Shown here: positions 8,119 to 15,999 of the stretch, piece by piece
How positions within the stretch are numbered: position 1 is the stretch's first letter
How the letters are laid out: each line of letters begins with the position of its first letter
Assembly: GCF_900110955.1 (NCBI RefSeq)
Contig: NZ_FOFR01000006.1
Span: 186,001 to 250,000 of the forward strand
Origin: Lentzea xinjiangensis
GTDB taxonomy: Bacteria > Actinomycetota > Actinomycetes > Mycobacteriales > Pseudonocardiaceae
Length of the DNA: 64,000 nt
Direction of reading: 5' to 3'
The notes under the pieces: model-generated
The model's database searches: none
Told to the model about the DNA's origin: nothing
Seen by the model: the letters and a program-made list of their open reading frames with translations, nothing else
Translations under genes and position numbers: made by a program

Positions 8119-9638
8119 GGGACCGCAGGGCGGTGCGGATCCCGGCCCCGGCCGGCCGCGCCCAGTTCGCCGGGGACGCGCCGGTCGTCGTCGTGGTGGG
8201 CGGCGGCATCGCCGGGCTCTCCGCGGCGACGTTGCTGGCCGAACGCGGCGCACGGGTCGTGCTGTGCGAGCGGGAGGACTACCTCGGAGGCCGCGTCGGC
8301 GGCTGGAGCACCAGGCTCGCCGACGGCAGCGAAGTCACGATGACGCGCGGCTTCCACGCGTTCTTCCGGCAGTACTACAACCTGCGAGCGCTGCTCCGGC
8401 GCGCCGACCCGGCGGGACGTGCGCTGGTGGGGCTGCCGGACTACCCGCTGCAGCACGCCTCCGGCCACCGCGACGGCTTCGCGGACCTGCCCAGGACCGT
8501 GCCGTGGAACGCGCTCGCGTTCCTGCGCAACAGCCCCACGTTCCGGTGGCGGGACCTGCCCCGGGTCAACGCGCGCGCCGCCCTGTCGTTGCTCGACGTG
8601 TCGGTGCCGCGGGTGTACGAGGAGCTGGACGGCCTCGACGCCGCCACCTACCTGGAGCGGATCCGCTTCCCCGAGGCAGCGCACGCGCTGGCGTTCGAGG
8701 TCTTCTCCCGCAGCTTCTTCGCGCACCCCACGCGGATGTCGGCCGCGGAGCTCGCGGTGATGTTCCACATCTACTTCCTCGGCTCCGCCGAGGGCCTGCT
8801 CTTCGACGTGGCCGCGGACCCGTTCCCGCACGGCCTGTGGGAGCCGCTGGGCCGCCACCTCGCCTCGCTGGGCGCGACCGTGTGCACCGGCACCGAGGTC
8901 AGGTCGGTGCTCGCGGGGGAGCGGAAGCGGTTCTCGGTCACCATCGGCGACGGCTCGCTCGACGCGGACGCCGTGGTGCTCGCAGCCGACGTGCCCGGCC
9001 TGCGGGACCTCGTCGGCGCCTCCCCGTCGCTCGGCGACGCCGGGTGGCGGGAGCGGATCGGCGAGCTGCGCACCGCGCCGAGGTTCCTCGTGTCGAGGTA
9101 CTGGCTGGACACCCCGGTGGACCCGGACCGGCCCGGCTTCCTGGGCACCGGCGGCCACGACCTGCTCGACAACATCAGCGTCCTCGACCACTACGAGCAC
9201 GAAGCGCGGGCGTGGGCCGCGCGCACCGGCGGCTCCGTGGTGGAGCTGCACGGGTACGCCCTTCCGTCCGATGTGGACGAAGAGTCCGCACGGGCCAGGC
9301 TCTGGACCCAGCTCACCGAGGTCTACCCGGAGACCAAGCGGGCCGGCGTGGTCGACGAACGGCACGAGCTGCGCGAGGACTGCCCGCTGTTCCCCGCCGG
9401 CGGGTACGCGCGCCGGCCGGGCGTGACGACGCCGGACGAGTTCGTCGTGCTGGCGGGCGACCTGGCGCGCATCGACCTGCCGGTGGCGCTGATGGAACGC
9501 GCCGCCACGACGGGGTTCGCCGCGGCCAACCACCTGCTCGGGCGGTGGGGTGTGGCGGGGACGGACCTGTGGACGGTGCCCGCCGAGGGCCGGGTGCCCG
9601 TGCTGCGCGAGGCTGCTCGCCGTTGGAGGACGTTGTGA
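8115..9638 (+). CDS. crtU: Isorenieratene synthase (beta-carotene desaturase/methyltransferase)
   Basis: A 507-residue flavoprotein of the phytoene-desaturase-like family. The FAD dinucleotide-binding motif VVVVGGGIAGLSAATLLAERGA lies at about residues 22-43, and RGFHAFFRQYYNLR at about 78 and DNISVLDHYEHEA at about 350 fit CrtU. CrtU desaturates the beta-ionone ring and shifts a methyl group, producing aromatic chi/phi end groups. The start at GTG 8115 overlaps the methyltransferase stop by 4 bp. With CrtYc/Yd and CrtE/B/I present, an isorenieratene-type pigment is predicted. Confidence 0.87.
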   Translation: MRDRRAVRIPAPAGRAQFAGDAPVVVVVGGGIAGLSAATLLAERGARVVLCEREDYLGGRVGGWSTRLADGSEVTMTRGFHAFFRQYYNLRALLRRADPAGRALVGLPDYPLQHASGHRDGFADLPRTVPWNALAFLRNSPTFRWRDLPRVNARAALSLLDVSVPRVYEELDGLDAATYLERIRFPEAAHALAFEVFSRSFFAHPTRMSAAELAVMFHIYFLGSAEGLLFDVAADPFPHGLWEPLGRHLASLGATVCTGTEVRSVLAGERKRFSVTIGDGSLDADAVVLAADVPGLRDLVGASPSLGDAGWRERIGELRTAPRFLVSRYWLDTPVDPDRPGFLGTGGHDLLDNISVLDHYEHEARAWAARTGGSVVELHGYALPSDVDEESARARLWTQLTEVYPETKRAGVVDERHELREDCPLFPAGGYARRPGVTTPDEFVVLAGDLARIDLPVALMERAATTGFAAANHLLGRWGVAGTDLWTVPAEGRVPVLREAARRWRTL

Positions 9639-9972
9639 TCGGTGCCGGCCTGGCGGTGGTGCCGGTGGGACGCGTTGGCGGTTGTGCGGGGCGCGCTTCT
9701 GCGGTGCCGGCGAGGTGGGTGGGCGCTGCGGCGGTACCGGCAGGACGGGCGGACGCTCCCGCGGTTCCGGCGCCCGCGAGCGGTCGCGCGCCCGACAACA
9801 GCTCCCTCGTGCCCATCGGCCGGGCGGTCGCCGCCGGTCCCGCCGCGCACCGTCCCCCGGACCGCCGCGGTGTCGCGGGCGTCGCCCCGCGGACGTCATC
9901 CGCCGGAGGCCGCGCGGTCACCACCCACCACGCACCGGCCCCGCGCCCGGTCGCCCGCCCCAGGAGGACGTC
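9639..9972 (+). other. 334-bp linker with a duplicated start-region remnant
   Basis: No convincing gene. The stretch is extremely GC-rich with repeated GGTGCCGG/GCGGTACCGG-like words. At its left edge (9628-9655, overlapping the crtU end) GGAGGACGTTGTGATC followed by GTGCCGGCCTGGC closely matches the ribosome-binding site and first codons of the next flavoprotein at 9963-10008 (GGAGGACGTCGTGATC). A reading frame from GTG 9636 to 9976 begins like a Rossmann motif (VIGAGLA) and then degenerates into Ala/Pro/Arg-rich sequence. It looks like an expansion or insertion between two copies of the start region. Confidence 0.45.
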
Positions 9973-11184
9973 GTGATCGTCGTGGTCGGAGCCGGACTGG
10001 CCGGCCTCAGCGCCGCGCTGGAGCTGACGGCGGCGGGTGCCGAGGTCACCGTGCTGGAGGCGGGTGACGAGGTCGGCGGCCGGGTGCGGACGGACGTCGA
10101 GGACGGTGTGCGGTTCGACCGCGGGTTCCAGGTCCTGCTGCCCGCCTACCCCGAGCTGGAGCGGCTGGACCTCGGTCCGTTCCCGCTGCGGTACCTGCGG
10201 CCTGGCGTGTTCGTGCACGACGACGGGCGGCACGACCTGCTGGCCGATCCCCGCAGCGGCCCGTCCGCGTGGGACGGGGTGCTGCGCCAGCACGTGCTCG
10301 GCGCGCGGGACCTGGCTGCGCTGGCGCGGTTCTCGGCTCCGGACGCGTTCGGGCCGGTCCGGCCGCTGCTCGCCGCCCAGGACCGCACGACGCGTGAGGA
10401 GCTGCGCCGCCTCGGTGTGTCGGACCGCGCGGTGCGCGCGGTGTTCCGGCCGTTCCTGTCCGGGGTGTTCCTGGAGCGGGAGCTGACGACGTCGTCGCGG
10501 TTCTTCCACCTGGTGTGGCGCAGCTTCGCCCGTGGTGGCGCCGCCGTGCCCGCGCTCGGCATGGGCGAGCTGCCGAAGGCGATGGCGGCCAGGCTGCCCG
10601 ACCGGAGCGTTTGGCTGGAGACCCCCGTGCGGGCCGTGCACGACGACGGCGTGGACCTCGAGGACGGGAGCCGGATCTCCGCCGACGCGGTCGTCGTCGC
10701 CACGGACGGCACGACCGCGGCCCGGCTGCTGCCGGGACTGGCCGAGCCCCGCTGGAACGCGGTGACCACCTGGTACTTCCGGCCGCCGCGGTCCCCGCTG
10801 CGGGACGGCTGCCTGGTGGTCGACGCGGGCGGTGGTCCGGTGGTGAACACCGCGGTGATGTCGGAGGTGTCGCGCCCGTACTCGCCGCACGCCCCACTGG
10901 TGCAGGCTTCGGTGCTCGGCGAGGCTGACGAGCAGGACGTCCGCGCGCATCTCAAGAGCCTGTACAGCACGGACACGAGCCGATGGGAAGTGCTGCGGCG
11001 TTACGACATCCCGCAGGCCTTGCCCGCCATGACGGCGCCGCACCGGTTGAAGCAGTCCGTGCGTGCGGGCGAGCGGCGGTATGTGTGTGGTGACCACCGC
11101 GACACCAGTTCCATCCAGGGGGCGCTGCACTCGGGCCGGAGAGTCGCCCACGCCGTGCTCGCGGACCTGCGAGGCGATCGGTGA
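9973..11184 (+). CDS. FAD-dependent amine-oxidase/phytoene-dehydrogenase-like oxidoreductase
   Basis: A 403-residue flavoprotein with the FAD motif VVGAGLAGLSAALELTAAGA at the N-terminus and GGRVRTD and FQVLLPAYPE shortly after. The C-terminus has the flavin-contact stretch YVCGDHRDTSSIQGALHSG, typical of amine-oxidase-fold enzymes. It is shorter than CrtI or CrtU. Its place directly after crtU suggests a role in carotenoid tailoring or turnover. It starts at GTG 9973 behind a GGAGG ribosome-binding site. The reaction is unknown. Confidence 0.75.
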   Translation: MIVVVGAGLAGLSAALELTAAGAEVTVLEAGDEVGGRVRTDVEDGVRFDRGFQVLLPAYPELERLDLGPFPLRYLRPGVFVHDDGRHDLLADPRSGPSAWDGVLRQHVLGARDLAALARFSAPDAFGPVRPLLAAQDRTTREELRRLGVSDRAVRAVFRPFLSGVFLERELTTSSRFFHLVWRSFARGGAAVPALGMGELPKAMAARLPDRSVWLETPVRAVHDDGVDLEDGSRISADAVVVATDGTTAARLLPGLAEPRWNAVTTWYFRPPRSPLRDGCLVVDAGGGPVVNTAVMSEVSRPYSPHAPLVQASVLGEADEQDVRAHLKSLYSTDTSRWEVLRRYDIPQALPAMTAPHRLKQSVRAGERRYVCGDHRDTSSIQGALHSGRRVAHAVLADLRGDR

Positions 11185-11221
11185 CAGCACCGCGGCCCGG
11201 CGGCCGCGGCCCTTCCGGCGG

Positions 11222-11581
11222 TCAGGCCACCGGGTCCTCGGTGCGCACGAACCCGTGGCTGCGCTCCACCTTCGCCACGTGCAGCGTGTAGTTCCGGTAC
11301 CACGCGGCCCGCCCCCGCCGCTGGGCCTCGCGGTGCTCGGCGTTGCTCCGCCACTGGGTGAGGGCGTCGGCGTCGCGGAAGTACCCGACGGTGATGCCCA
11401 GACCACCGGGAGTCTGCGCGTGGTCCATCCCCAGGTAGCCGGGGATGTCCTTCACCAGTTCTTCCATGCGCGCGTTGGTCTCGCGGTAGCCGCTTTGCTC
11501 CTGGGTCCGCACGGTCGTGAACACCGCCACGTAGTAGGGAGGTTCGAAGGCCGGGACAGGAACTGCCGAGTGATCGCTCAC
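11222..11581 (-). CDS. Antibiotic biosynthesis monooxygenase (ABM) domain protein
   Basis: A 119-residue ferredoxin-like-fold protein. YVAVFTTVRT at about residue 17, GYLGMDHAQTPGGLGITVGYFRD at about 48-70 and WYRNYTLHVAKVER near the end are typical ABM-domain features. Such small dimers act as cofactor-less quinone-forming monooxygenases, haem-degrading enzymes or stress proteins. It is convergent with the flavoprotein at 9973 and ends the minus-strand run led by whiB, so it may be co-expressed with the light-regulated block, though 55 bp separate it from the litR-like gene. Confidence 0.8.
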   Translation of the reverse strand: MSDHSAVPVPAFEPPYYVAVFTTVRTQEQSGYRETNARMEELVKDIPGYLGMDHAQTPGGLGITVGYFRDADALTQWRSNAEHREAQRRGRAAWYRNYTLHVAKVERSHGFVRTEDPVA

Positions 11582-11636
11582 GGCGTCACCGTAGGGCGCG
11601 GGACCCCGGCGATCCAGCGCATTTCCCGGTGAGGTG

Positions 11637-12497
11637 TCAGGCGCGGGTCAGCACCAGCCCGACCGCCTCGGTGAGCGTCGCGGGCCGGTGCACCGACGCC
11701 GGCAGCTCCAGACCGTGCCAGCCGGGGCCCGCGACCGCGACCACCGCACCCGACAGCGACTCGAGCGCGGCGAACGGCACCTGCCGCGCGAGGTCGGCTC
11801 GGTGCGCCCAGACCAGCAGGACGACGGGACGCAACCGGGTCACCGCGTCGCACAGCGCGTCGGCGGGCACGCGCGCGCCGAGGCTGCGCCACAGGCGGTC
11901 CTCTTCGGACAGCGCCGCGCCCAGCGCCTCCAGCGCCAGCACGTGCTGCTCATCGGGCGCACACGACAGCAATGCGGCGAGCGGACCGGGCCTGGCCGAC
12001 CGCGGGACCTCGCGCAGCGCGTGCAGCACGCTCGCACTGGCCAGGTGCTCGACCTCCACGCCCTGACCGCGCTCGGCGACCTGGTCTCCGAGCTCCACCA
12101 GGGACGGCACGAACACCGCCTCCCACGCCGAGACGACGCCGTGGGCCGTGATCAGCTTCGCCGCGAGGTCGAGCATCAGGGGTTCGTCGAGGCGCCGTGC
12201 CGCGGCGAGGAAGCCGCGTTGCGCCGCGCGGGCCTCCTCGCCGCCCAGGGGTGCGCGCGACCTGGCCAGCCGGGCCGCCGCCTCCCGGCGGGCCAGGACC
12301 GCGGCGGAGGCCGGCGCCACGCCCTGACCGGTCAGGGCGACCATGCGGCGCAGCACCTCGACATCCGCCTCCTCGTAACGGCGGTGGCCGCCCTCGGTGC
12401 GGATGGAGGGACCCAGCCCGTAGCGCTGGTCCCAGGTTCTCAGCGTGGTCGGGGCGATGCCGAGCATTCCCGCCACCGCACGCGGTGTGTACGTCAC
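11637..12497 (-). CDS. litR: MerR-type B12-dependent photoreceptor-like regulator (CarH/LitR family)
   Basis: A 286-residue regulator. Residues 1-70 are a MerR winged helix (YTPRAVAGMLGIAPTTLRTWDQRYGLGPSIRTEGGHRRY). A four-helix and Rossmann-type cobalamin-binding region follows, with EH (VEVEHLASAS) and a later candidate lower-ligand His (APDEQHVLALEALG). In CarH, adenosylcobalamin makes a tetramer that represses carotenoid genes in the dark and falls apart in light. The CarH signature W-x9-EH here reads V-x9-EH: the adenosyl-facing Trp is replaced by Val. The start is GTG 12497, overlapping the whiB stop by 4 bp. Its position inside the crt locus strongly supports control of pigment genes. 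Confidence 0.82.
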   Translation of the reverse strand: MTYTPRAVAGMLGIAPTTLRTWDQRYGLGPSIRTEGGHRRYEEADVEVLRRMVALTGQGVAPASAAVLARREAAARLARSRAPLGGEEARAAQRGFLAAARRLDEPLMLDLAAKLITAHGVVSAWEAVFVPSLVELGDQVAERGQGVEVEHLASASVLHALREVPRSARPGPLAALLSCAPDEQHVLALEALGAALSEEDRLWRSLGARVPADALCDAVTRLRPVVLLVWAHRADLARQVPFAALESLSGAVVAVAGPGWHGLELPASVHRPATLTEAVGLVLTRA

Positions 12498-12781
12498 GAC
12501 CTGCGCGCGCGTTTCGCGAGCATCGCCCTCAACTCGCTTTCGCCGAGTCCGCCCCAGATGCCGAAGGTCTCGTGCACCTCCAGCGCGTGTGAGCGGCACT
12601 TTTCCATGACGGGGCAGCGCTGGCAGATGGCCTTCGCCGCGGCCTCGCGCCGGTCGCGCGCGGCACCCCGTTCGTTGGGCTTGTGGAAGAAGTAGGCGCT
12701 GTCCATGCCTCGGCACAGACCAGCGAGCTGCCAGTCCCACGACTCCGTGACCGGTTGAGGAAGACGGGACAATTCGGGCAT
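12494..12781 (-). CDS. WhiB family iron-sulfur transcriptional regulator
   Basis: A 95-residue WhiB-like protein. Four cysteines at 23, 53, 56 and 62 (C-x29-C-x2-C-x5-C) bind a [4Fe-4S] cluster, followed by the GIWGGLGE turn and a basic tail (LAKRARRS) for DNA contact. WhiB proteins bind region 4 of the main sigma factor. It is the first gene of an operon with the litR-like gene (GTGA overlap), an arrangement suggesting joint redox- and light-linked control. It starts at ATG 12781, downstream of the repeat-bearing promoter at 12811-12862. Confidence 0.92.
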   Translation of the reverse strand: MPELSRLPQPVTESWDWQLAGLCRGMDSAYFFHKPNERGAARDRREAAAKAICQRCPVMEKCRSHALEVHETFGIWGGLGESELRAMLAKRARRS

Positions 12782-12810
12782 GGCGCACGTCCTCTGCTGG
12801 GTCGACCTCG

Positions 12811-12862
12811 ATGATGGACTCTCATCGTAAAATCGACTCAGAATCGACGCAACTCGACGCGC
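12811..12862 (-). promoter_or_regulatory. Promoter of whiB-litR with phased TCGAC direct repeats (candidate CarH/LitR operator)
   Basis: On the plus strand TCGAC occurs at 12812, 12833, 12844 and 12854, i.e. steps of 21, 11 and 10 bp. The last three units read AATCGACTCAG, AATCGACGCA and ACTCGACGCGC. On the minus strand TTGCGT (12852-12847) and TACGAT (12829-12824) are exactly 17 bp apart and form the likely promoter of whiB-litR; the repeats run from the -35 to the -10. CarH tetramers are known to bind 11-bp direct repeats over a promoter, so this fits autorepression. The protein-DNA match is inference. Confidence 0.5.
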
Positions 12863-13825
12863 TCAGTCTGGGAAGCGACCTGCCCGCCGCAGCGCGTAGC
12901 GGCGTTCGGCATAAGCGAGGTCGTCGCGCCACAGCCGTGCCGCCGCCCAGCGCATGACCGGTCGCAACGCCCCGGCCGCGGGCTTGGCCAGCGCGAACCC
13001 GCGGCGGTCGGAATGCGCGATGGTCGCCTCCACCACGGCGGTGCGCCCGCCCCTGATCGGTGTCGCGTGCGTCTCGACGACGCTGCCCTCACCCTCTCCC
13101 TCGACGATGTGCATCACGACCGTGCGCGGCTCCGGGCAGCTGAACGCGGCGACCACCGGCACGCCCACCCGTCCGGCGAGCCGGAAGGTGACCTCGACCA
13201 GGAAGCGGTCCTCGGCCTCGGTCGGCGTTTCCAGCACATGCAGGTTGGCGAACGAGTAGGGGTGGAACCACGCGCCGTGCCACGGGTCGAGCCTGTTGGC
13301 GACCACGTCCTCGGGGTCGCAACGACCGATGAGCGTGGCCACCGCGTCGATCGCCCCCGCCGGAGGCCGCTCCGGCAGCACCGGCGCGGGCAGCGGCTCC
13401 TCGCCTCCCGCTTGGTCCAGCCGCACCCACACGAGCACACCGTCGTCGTGCGCGGGGTAGGGCGTCCACGCGCCGAACCGGGTGCCGTCGAGCGCGAGAC
13501 CGTGCCAGCGGCAGATGAGCTTGCCCTCGGCCACCGCGCCGTCGCACAGCGGGGCGCCGAGGTGCGGGCACGAGCCGGAGCCCGCCATGAGCACACCGTG
13601 CGGCCCGCGCCAGAGCACGACCTCCTGCCCCGCGATGGTGCGTCCGCACGGCTTGCCCTTCACGACGTCCCTGCTCGCGCCCGCGACGAACCAGTTGCCG
13701 GACGGACGGGCGGTGGCGCGCTTGAGCGCCGCCTCGATCAGCGCCGGCTTCGCGTCCTGCCAGGTCGGCCGCTGCTCCCGCCAGGGCGGGCTCGAGTAGA
13801 TCCGCAACGGGATCCGGTCGCGCAT
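12863..13825 (-). CDS. Rieske [2Fe-2S] oxygenase-like protein of the carotenoid cluster (DUF5914-like)
   Basis: A 320-residue protein with a Rieske domain in the first half: CPHLGAP at about residues 83-89 and CRWHG at about 102-106 supply the two Cys and two His ligands. The C-terminal part (DPWHGAWFHPYSF, then a beta-rich region) resembles the helix-grip catalytic domain of ring hydroxylases. Proteins like this accompany carotenoid genes in many actinobacteria; hydroxylation of a carotenoid end ring is plausible but unproven. It starts at ATG 13825 behind AGAGGA, 13 bp from crtB, so the two are co-transcribed. Confidence 0.78.
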   Translation of the reverse strand: MRDRIPLRIYSSPPWREQRPTWQDAKPALIEAALKRATARPSGNWFVAGASRDVVKGKPCGRTIAGQEVVLWRGPHGVLMAGSGSCPHLGAPLCDGAVAEGKLICRWHGLALDGTRFGAWTPYPAHDDGVLVWVRLDQAGGEEPLPAPVLPERPPAGAIDAVATLIGRCDPEDVVANRLDPWHGAWFHPYSFANLHVLETPTEAEDRFLVEVTFRLAGRVGVPVVAAFSCPEPRTVVMHIVEGEGEGSVVETHATPIRGGRTAVVEATIAHSDRRGFALAKPAAGALRPVMRWAAARLWRDDLAYAERRYALRRAGRFPD

Positions 13826-13838
13826 CGGAGTCCTCTTC

Positions 13839-14765
13839 TCAGGCCGCACGGGCGAACACCGCCCTGGCCAGCGCCGGCAGTGCGACCGCGAGCCGCCTGC
13901 CGTTGGACACGACGACACGGCGGGAAAGCACATCGCAGTCCGCGTCCTCGACGAGGTCGAGAATGCGTCCGTACAGCCGATAGGCCGTCAGCACACACGG
14001 CCGCGAACGCGGCGCGAGCATTCCGATACCCGGCCACGCCCGTGCATACACCTCGCGCGTGCGGCGCACCTGGTCGCGCAGGGCGGCTCGGATCTGCCGG
14101 TCCGCCCGGCCTTCCGCGCGGGCGTGCAGCAGGCGTTCCCGGTCGACGCCGAACTCGGCGAGCTCGTCCGCGGGCAGGTACACCCGGCCGCGGTCGAGGT
14201 CCTCGCCGACGTCGCGGATGAAGTTGGTGAGCTGGAAGGCGACGCCCAGCGCGGCGGCGGCTGGCTCGGCCTCCTGCCTCGGCACGCTGGTGCCGAGCAC
14301 CGGCAGCACCTGCAGGCCGATGACCGCCGCGGACCCGTGGACGTACCGTTCGAGATCGCCGTAGGTGGGGTAGTCGGTGACGGTGAGGTCCATCCGCATC
14401 GAAGTCATGAAGTCCCGGAAGTGCTGAACCGGGATGTCGTAGCGGTGCACGGTGTCGATCAGCGCCGCCAGCACCGGGTCTTCCGCCGTCCGGTCCGCCA
14501 GCGCGGCCTGGACGCGGTCGTCGATCGCGCCCAGCGCGGCGGCCTTGTCCTCAGGTCCACTGTGGACGTCGTCGACCACGTCGTCCACCCACCGGGCGAA
14601 CCCGTACAGCGCGTGCACCGCGGGGCGTTGCTCGGCGCTGAGCAACCTCGTCGCCAGGTAGTAGGTGCGGCCGTGCTGTGCGTTGAGGGCACGGCAACGG
14701 CGGTACGCCTCGCGCAGCGCCGGTGCGGTCACACCGGCGGCGTCCAGTTCGCGCTCAGCCGACAT
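13839..14765 (-). CDS. crtB: Phytoene synthase
   Basis: A 308-residue trans-prenyltransferase that joins two geranylgeranyl diphosphates to phytoene. Both Asp-rich motifs are present: FARWVDDVVDDV at about residue 55 and NFIRDVGEDLDRGRVYLP at about 180-197. Length matches CrtB. It begins at ATG 14765 behind an AAAGGA site and is transcribed divergently from crtE, sharing a 143-bp intergenic region. In that region I saw no copy of the TCGAC repeats found before whiB. Confidence 0.93.
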   Translation of the reverse strand: MSAERELDAAGVTAPALREAYRRCRALNAQHGRTYYLATRLLSAEQRPAVHALYGFARWVDDVVDDVHSGPEDKAAALGAIDDRVQAALADRTAEDPVLAALIDTVHRYDIPVQHFRDFMTSMRMDLTVTDYPTYGDLERYVHGSAAVIGLQVLPVLGTSVPRQEAEPAAAALGVAFQLTNFIRDVGEDLDRGRVYLPADELAEFGVDRERLLHARAEGRADRQIRAALRDQVRRTREVYARAWPGIGMLAPRSRPCVLTAYRLYGRILDLVEDADCDVLSRRVVVSNGRRLAVALPALARAVFARAA

Positions 14766-14908
14766 CGGTCGTCCTTTCAGGGAGGAAGTTCCCCCACGCT
14801 AGGGCGGCGAGTTGCCCTTCGCACAACGGCGGTGCTCATCATGCGAATCCCGTGCCGCGCTGTTTAGCTCAACCCACCGAACTCCGACCTACTCCCGGGG
14901 GAATGCCG

Positions 14909-15985
14909 ATGTCGTTGCTGACCAGCGTGGACGCCCGCCCGTCGCGGGTGGACGACTTCCGCGTCCTCCTCGACGAGGCGCTGCACGACTTCCTGCGCGC
15001 GAGGCAGGACCTCGCGCCCGAGCTCTCGGCGCCGTTGCGCGACCTCGTCCTGGCCGGTGGCAAGAGGATCAGGCCCACGTTCGCGTGGTGGGGCTGGCGC
15101 GCGGCGGGCGGCGCGGCGCGGGCCGACGCCGTGGTGCGGGCCGTGGTGGCGCTGGAGATGCTGCAATGCTGCGCCCTGGTGCACGACGACGTGATGGACC
15201 GTTCGGCGACCAGGAGGGGCAGGCCCTCCGTGCACGAGTCGTTCGCGGCTCGGCACCGGCACCGGCGGTGGGCGGCGAGCGCGCGCCAGTACGGCGACTC
15301 GGCGGCGATCCTGGTCGGCGACCTCGCCCTGGCCTGGGCGGACGACGCGCTGGTGACCGCGGGGCTGCCCGCCGAGGCGCTGATGCGGGCCTGGGGACCG
15401 TGGCAGGCGATGCGCACTGAGATGATCACGGGCCAGCACCTGGACCTGCTGGCGGTCGCGCGGCGGGAGGAGTCGCTGGAGCACGCCGTGCGCGTGGCCG
15501 CGCTGAAGACCGCCGCCTACACCGTCGAACGGCCGCTGCACCTCGGGGCGGCGCTCGCGGGCGCCGACGAGGAGACCGTGGAGTGCCTGCGCGCCTACGG
15601 CCACGACATCGGGGTGGCCTTCCAGCTCCGGGACGACCTGATCGGGGTGTTCGGCGACTCCTCGGTCACCGGCAAGCCGGTGGGGGAAGATCTGCGGGAA
15701 GGCAAGCGGACGCCGTTGATGTCGATCGCCCTGTCGCGCGCGCAGGGCGACCCGGCGGCCCAGCGGCTGCTCCGGCGCTGCCTGGAGAGCGGGTCCGTCA
15801 GCGACCGGACGGTCGAGGACGTGCGCGCGTTGCTGGTGGAGCTCGGGGCGGTGGCCGCTGTGGAGGAGCACATCCAGGTGCTGGCGGGCTCCGGGCTGGC
15901 GGCGCTGGAGCGCGCGACGATCGACGACGAGGCGCGGCACGAGCTGGTGCGCCTCGCGCGCCGGGCCGTGACGCGCACGACCTGA
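14909..15985 (+). CDS. crtE: Geranylgeranyl diphosphate synthase (polyprenyl synthetase)
   Basis: A 358-residue trans-isoprenyl diphosphate synthase. The first Asp-rich motif is LVHDDVMDRSATRRG (about residues 92-106), the second FQLRDDLIGVFGD (about 243-255). It builds C20 GGPP from IPP and allylic diphosphates and feeds CrtB. Two in-frame ATGs exist; I prefer 14909 because the GGGGG ribosome-binding site ends 7-8 bp before it, too close to the ATG at 14903. crtI follows after 14 bp. Confidence 0.93.
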   Translation: MSLLTSVDARPSRVDDFRVLLDEALHDFLRARQDLAPELSAPLRDLVLAGGKRIRPTFAWWGWRAAGGAARADAVVRAVVALEMLQCCALVHDDVMDRSATRRGRPSVHESFAARHRHRRWAASARQYGDSAAILVGDLALAWADDALVTAGLPAEALMRAWGPWQAMRTEMITGQHLDLLAVARREESLEHAVRVAALKTAAYTVERPLHLGAALAGADEETVECLRAYGHDIGVAFQLRDDLIGVFGDSSVTGKPVGEDLREGKRTPLMSIALSRAQGDPAAQRLLRRCLESGSVSDRTVEDVRALLVELGAVAAVEEHIQVLAGSGLAALERATIDDEARHELVRLARRAVTRTT

Positions 15986-15999
15986 GCAAGGGGACAGCA

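Noticed and set aside
9636..9976. A 113-residue protein between crtU and the flavoprotein.
   Set aside because: Only the first seven residues resemble a Rossmann start; the rest is low-complexity Ala/Pro/Arg, so a duplicated start region is the better explanation.
14766..14908. LitR-type TCGAC repeats in the crtB/crtE divergent promoter.
   Set aside because: No TCGAC array or 11-bp period was found there; the region probably contains ordinary promoters only.
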